Assembly (NCBI GenBank): GCA_011391295.1
Contig: JAABQT010000054.1
Span: 1 to 8,963 of the forward strand
DNA from: Betaproteobacteria bacterium
GTDB taxonomy: Bacteria; Pseudomonadota; Gammaproteobacteria; Burkholderiales; SG8-39
Direction of reading: 5' to 3'
Length of the DNA stretch: 8,963 bases
Shown here in pieces: positions 6,385 to 8,963 of this stretch. The notes beneath the pieces are model-generated. The model had not been told where the DNA came from and ran no database searches. It saw nothing but the letters and a program-made list of their open reading frames with translations. A program made the translations under genes and the position numbers. Positions within the stretch are counted from its first letter, which is position 1, and each line of letters opens with the position of its first letter.

Positions 6385-6934
6385 GGTGCTGATCGTCGGC
6401 CTGTTGTCGGCCAGCGACCGGGCCGCGCGCGGGGTCTACGAGGACGAAGGCATCCCGGCGTTGAAGGACTGGCTGGGCAAAGCCGTCACCGCGCCGCGCA
6501 TCCGGTACGAGGAACGATTGATCCCGGACGAGCAGGCGGTGATCGAGGCGGCATTGGTCGACCTGGTGGATGTGCGGGGCTGCCACCTGGTGCTGACCAC
6601 CGGCGGCACCGGCCCGGCGCGCCGCGACGTCACTCCCGAAGCGACGTTGGCGGTGGCCGACAAGGTGATGCCCGGGTTCGGCGAGCAGATGCGCGCCGTG
6701 AGCCTGAAGTATGTGCCGACGGCAATCCTGTCGCGCCAGGTCGCGGTGGTGAGGAAGCAGGCGCTGATCATCAACCTGCCGGGCCAGCCGAAGGCGATCA
6801 AGGAAACCCTGGACGGCGTGTTCGCCGCGGTGCCCTATTGCGTCGACCTGATCGGCGGCCCCTACATCGAGACCGACGAGGCGCTGGTGAAGGCCTTCAG
6901 GCCGAAGTCGGCGCTGCGCCCGAAGCCGGCGTGA
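6377..6934 (+). CDS. mogA: Molybdopterin adenylyltransferase MogA
   Basis: MogA adenylates molybdopterin in the cytoplasm, the step before molybdate insertion in molybdenum cofactor synthesis. It is predicted at 185 residues (E. coli 195). Family features are LLSASDRAARGVYEDEGIPA (9-28), the nucleotide/MPT-binding stretch TTGGTGPARRDVTPEA (74-89) and NLPGQPKA (133-140), followed by the MogA-type tail CVDLIGGPYIE (155-165). The frame is open from an ATG at 6335, but the first 14 residues of that version do not fit the family. GTG at 6377, with GAGG six bases upstream, gives the expected MGEVLIVGLLSASDRA start. The gene overlaps yjgA by 8 bp and the esterase gene by 4 bp. Any enzyme encoded by the cox-like cluster in this window would need Moco, so the proximity is functionally sensible, though mogA often follows yjgA anyway. 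Confidence 0.94.
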   Translation: MGEVLIVGLLSASDRAARGVYEDEGIPALKDWLGKAVTAPRIRYEERLIPDEQAVIEAALVDLVDVRGCHLVLTTGGTGPARRDVTPEATLAVADKVMPGFGEQMRAVSLKYVPTAILSRQVAVVRKQALIINLPGQPKAIKETLDGVFAAVPYCVDLIGGPYIETDEALVKAFRPKSALRPKPA

Positions 6935-7605
6935 CGCCAGCGCCCGACGCGATCGAAATCGAGACCGCGCGCGCGCCCGACGCGGCGGTGATCTGGTTGC
7001 ATGGACTGGGCGCCGACGGCCACGACTTCGAAGCGCTGGTTCCGGAACTGCGCCTGCCGGCGCAGATCAGGCTGCGCTTCATATTTCCGCACGCACCCGT
7101 GCGCCCGGTGTCCATCAACATGGGCATGAGCATGCGCGCGTGGTACGACATCCTGCAGATGGGCGGCGGACCCGAGGACGCGGCAGGCATCCGCGCCTCC
7201 CAGGCCCTGGTCGAGGCGCTGATCGCACGCGAGCGAGCGCGCGGCATCGCTGCGGCGCGTATCGTACTGGCCGGCTTCTCGCAGGGCGGCGCCATCGCGC
7301 TGCACACCGGTCTGCGCCACGCCGAGCGCCTGGCGGGTGTGCTGGCGCTTTCGACTTACCTGCCACTCGCGCCAACGCTGGCGGCGCAGCGCAGCGACGC
7401 CAACCGCGGTGCGCCGGTATTCATGGCGCACGGCACGCTCGATCCGCTCATCGACATCGCGCGCGCGCGCGGGTCGCGCGCGGCGCTGCAATCCCTGGGC
7501 TACGCCGTGCAATGGCACGAATACGCCATGCCCCACTCGGTGTGCGCCGAGGAAATCGCCGACATCGCGGACTGGCTGCTCGTACACCTCGCGGCAGATC
7601 CCTGA
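6931..7605 (+). CDS. Alpha/beta-hydrolase carboxylesterase (phospholipase/carboxylesterase family)
   Basis: Cytoplasmic serine esterase of the EstB / acyl-protein thioesterase-like family, 224 residues (about 220 is usual). It hydrolyses carboxylic or thioester substrates; the natural substrate is unknown. The full catalytic triad is visible: S117 in the nucleophile elbow GFSQG (115-119), D171 in HGTLDPL (167-173) and H202 in MPHSV (200-204). The oxyanion-hole strand WLHGLGADGHDF (22-33) and the family stretch FIFPHAPVRPVSINMG (50-65) are also present. There is no signal peptide. The start is GTG at 6931, which overlaps the mogA stop as GTGA. An upstream open extension to 6838 lies entirely within mogA and shows no family resemblance. 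Translational coupling with mogA is likely. A 31-bp gap separates it from the kinase gene. Confidence 0.92.
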   Translation: MTPAPDAIEIETARAPDAAVIWLHGLGADGHDFEALVPELRLPAQIRLRFIFPHAPVRPVSINMGMSMRAWYDILQMGGGPEDAAGIRASQALVEALIARERARGIAAARIVLAGFSQGGAIALHTGLRHAERLAGVLALSTYLPLAPTLAAQRSDANRGAPVFMAHGTLDPLIDIARARGSRAALQSLGYAVQWHEYAMPHSVCAEEIADIADWLLVHLAADP

Positions 7606-7636
7606 TTCGCCTGGATTCCCGCGCCACGCCGCCCCT

Positions 7637-8884
7637 ATGCGCTTTCTCATCGTGGACCCTTCGCGCGAGTTCCGCAGTACGCTTGCCGGCATGCTGCGCG
7701 CGCGCTGGCCGCTGGCGTTCACGGACGAGTGGGACCCGCGCGATCGCGGCAGCCCGCGAGCGGCGCTGGCGCATGAGCGCTACGCCGCGGTTCTGCTGGG
7801 CGTCGAGCTGGGGGGCGAGGAAAGCCTGGACTGGGTCGCGGAACTGGCGCGCGATATGGCGGCCCCCGCGGTCATCGTGCATACCCGGACCGGGGGCGAG
7901 CCTCTGGCGGTCGCGTGCATGAAGGCGGGCGCCGCCGATTTCCTGCGCCAGTCCGAGCTCAGCGCCGAAAGCCTGGCGCGCTCGGTGGAAGGCGCGCTGC
8001 GCGAGCAGGAGACGCGGCGCGCCGAGGCCACCGGCACGCCGGCTTTTCAACGCACCACGCAGCTCGATTCGCGCAAGCTCGGCTCGCCGGTGGACCGCGA
8101 CGACCGCGCCATTCCGGGTTACCGCAGCCTGTGCAAGATCGGCGAGGGCGGAATGGCGCAGGTGTACCTCGCGGAGCGCGAGCAGGACGGCCTGCAGCTG
8201 GTGCTCAAGGTGCTCGACCCGCACCTGCGCTCGGACCAGACCTTCTTCAAACGCTTTGTGCAGGAATACAAGCTGGTGGCCGGCCTGCACAACGAGTATG
8301 TCGCGCATATCTACGACCAGGGCTTTGCCGGCGAGCACCCCTACATCGCGATGGAGTACCTGTCCGGCGGCACGCTCGCGACGCGCGTCCACGAAGGGCT
8401 CACTTCGCTCGCGGCGCTGCGTATCACCTCGCAGATCGCACGCGCGCTCGACGCCATCCATGCGCACGGCATCATTCACCGCGACCTCAAGCCGCAAAAC
8501 ATCCTGTTTCGCGACAACGGCCGGCCGGTGATCGTGGATTTCGGGCTGGCCAAGGATCTCGGCGCCAAACTCGCGCTCACACGGCACGGCGAGGTGATCG
8601 CCACGCCGCGCTACATGAGCCCCGAACAGTGCCTGGGCAAGCCCGCCGATCACCGTTCCGACCTGTACAGCCTGGGCGTGATCTTCTACGAGATGCTGAG
8701 CGGTCAGAAAATCTACGAGCACGAAGGTCCGGCGGGCCTGGTGTACCAGCACGTGCACGGGCCGATTCCGAGGTTGCCTGGGCGGCTCGGCGGCTATCAG
8801 GGCATCGTCGACCGGCTGCTCGCCAAGGAGCCCGAAGAGCGGTTCCAAAGCGCGCGCGAACTTTTTGCGATGATCGCGGTATGA
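7637..8884 (+). CDS. Pseudo-receiver domain fused to a Ser/Thr protein kinase
   Basis: Soluble two-domain signalling protein, 415 residues. Residues 1 to about 122 resemble a response-regulator receiver (MRFLIVDPSREFRSTLAGML at the start, AGAADFLRQSEL near 97-108). Where the phosphorylated Asp is expected (VLLDxxL) it reads VLLGVEL, so Gly55 replaces Asp, and the usual Lys near the end is Gln105. After a linker (about 123-160) comes a complete Hanks-type kinase: glycine loop IGEGGMAQVY (168-177), ATP-binding K191, helix-C E210, HRDLKPQN (281-288) with catalytic D283, DFG (301-303), MSPEQ (327-331) and SDLYSLGV (341-348). T315 and T323 in the activation segment are possible autophosphorylation sites. 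The start is ATG at 7637; the frame is open further upstream, but that part overlaps the esterase gene and is Arg/Ser-rich nonsense. Partners and targets are unknown. The stop overlaps the thyA start (ATGA). Confidence 0.9.
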   Translation: MRFLIVDPSREFRSTLAGMLRARWPLAFTDEWDPRDRGSPRAALAHERYAAVLLGVELGGEESLDWVAELARDMAAPAVIVHTRTGGEPLAVACMKAGAADFLRQSELSAESLARSVEGALREQETRRAEATGTPAFQRTTQLDSRKLGSPVDRDDRAIPGYRSLCKIGEGGMAQVYLAEREQDGLQLVLKVLDPHLRSDQTFFKRFVQEYKLVAGLHNEYVAHIYDQGFAGEHPYIAMEYLSGGTLATRVHEGLTSLAALRITSQIARALDAIHAHGIIHRDLKPQNILFRDNGRPVIVDFGLAKDLGAKLALTRHGEVIATPRYMSPEQCLGKPADHRSDLYSLGVIFYEMLSGQKIYEHEGPAGLVYQHVHGPIPRLPGRLGGYQGIVDRLLAKEPEERFQSARELFAMIAV

Positions 8885-8963
8885 ACCCCGATCCCGGCGA
8901 GCGGCAGTACCTCGACCTGCTGTCCGAGGTGCTGCAGCGCGGCGCCGCCAAGTCCGACCGGAC
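8881..8963 (+). CDS. thyA: Thymidylate synthase, N-terminal fragment cut by the window end
   Basis: Only 27 complete codons are present. They read MNPDPGERQYLDLLSEVLQR and then GAAKSDR before the window ends within a likely Thr codon. This matches the N-terminus of thymidylate synthase (the QYLxLLxxVLxxGxxKxDRT pattern), which makes dTMP from dUMP using methylene-tetrahydrofolate. R27 would be the conserved phosphate-binding Arg of the DRTGTG motif (Arg21 in E. coli). The ATG overlaps the kinase stop by 4 bp (ATGA) and has no clear ribosome site, suggesting translational coupling. The call rests on a short but distinctive stretch. The rest of the gene, and probably folA, should follow. Confidence 0.82.
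   Translation, partial: MNPDPGERQYLDLLSEVLQRGAAKSDR

Noticed and set aside
7456..7481. Alternating gc/cg run resembling a simple repeat within the esterase gene
   Set aside because: It encodes Ala/Arg residues of the esterase (ARARGSRAA). Such runs are common in high-GC coding DNA and show no sign of being a separate element.
7337..7636. 100-residue N-terminal extension of the kinase frame
   Set aside because: It lies inside the esterase gene and is Arg/Ser/Thr-rich. The receiver-like fold begins exactly at ATG 7637.
7448..8848. 466-codon - strand open frame antisense to the receiver-kinase gene
   Set aside because: No family resemblance. The + strand gene carries all kinase motifs in order.

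Overview
The window is a gene-dense, high-GC (very roughly two-thirds G+C) stretch of bacterial chromosome. Almost every base is coding, and neighbouring genes abut or overlap. The divergent pmbA / yjgA pair followed by mogA, together with the protein sequences, suggests a betaproteobacterium (Burkholderiales/Nitrosomonadales-like). This rests on gene content and order recalled from memory, not on a search, and no finer placement is attempted.

Region 1 (1-4157, + strand) is the 3' part of a carbon monoxide dehydrogenase-like (molybdenum hydroxylase) cluster. It holds the end of the FAD subunit gene (coxM-like), then, after a compact intrinsic terminator hairpin, a MoxR AAA+ ATPase (coxD-like), a VWA-domain partner (coxE-like), a membrane-anchored SRPBCC protein (coxG-like) and a small class III nucleotidyl cyclase-like protein whose catalytic residues look degraded. 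CoxD and CoxE are the known maturation pair for the active site of CO dehydrogenase, and CoxG links the enzyme to the membrane. The large and small catalytic subunits would lie upstream, outside the window. The true substrate (CO or another small molecule) cannot be told from this window.

Region 2 (4179-5879, - strand) holds pmbA (tldE), whose product is the partner of the TldD protease, and a small downstream gene for a 90-residue single-span membrane protein.

Region 3 (5902-8963, + strand) is a tightly packed run: yjgA/darP (50S ribosome assembly), mogA (molybdopterin adenylylation, needed for Moco and so functionally related to region 1), an alpha/beta-hydrolase carboxylesterase, a pseudo-receiver fused to a Ser/Thr protein kinase, and the first 27 codons of thymidylate synthase (thyA), cut by the window end. 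Start/stop overlaps of 4-10 bp at five junctions suggest translational coupling.

No tRNA, rRNA, CRISPR array, insertion sequence or phage gene was seen, and there is no gene-free stretch longer than about 75 bp. The most interesting items are two signalling proteins with missing catalytic residues (the cyclase-like protein coupled to coxG, and the receiver-kinase fusion) and a terminator that runs into the coxD start codon. I see no clear evidence of a wholly new system.
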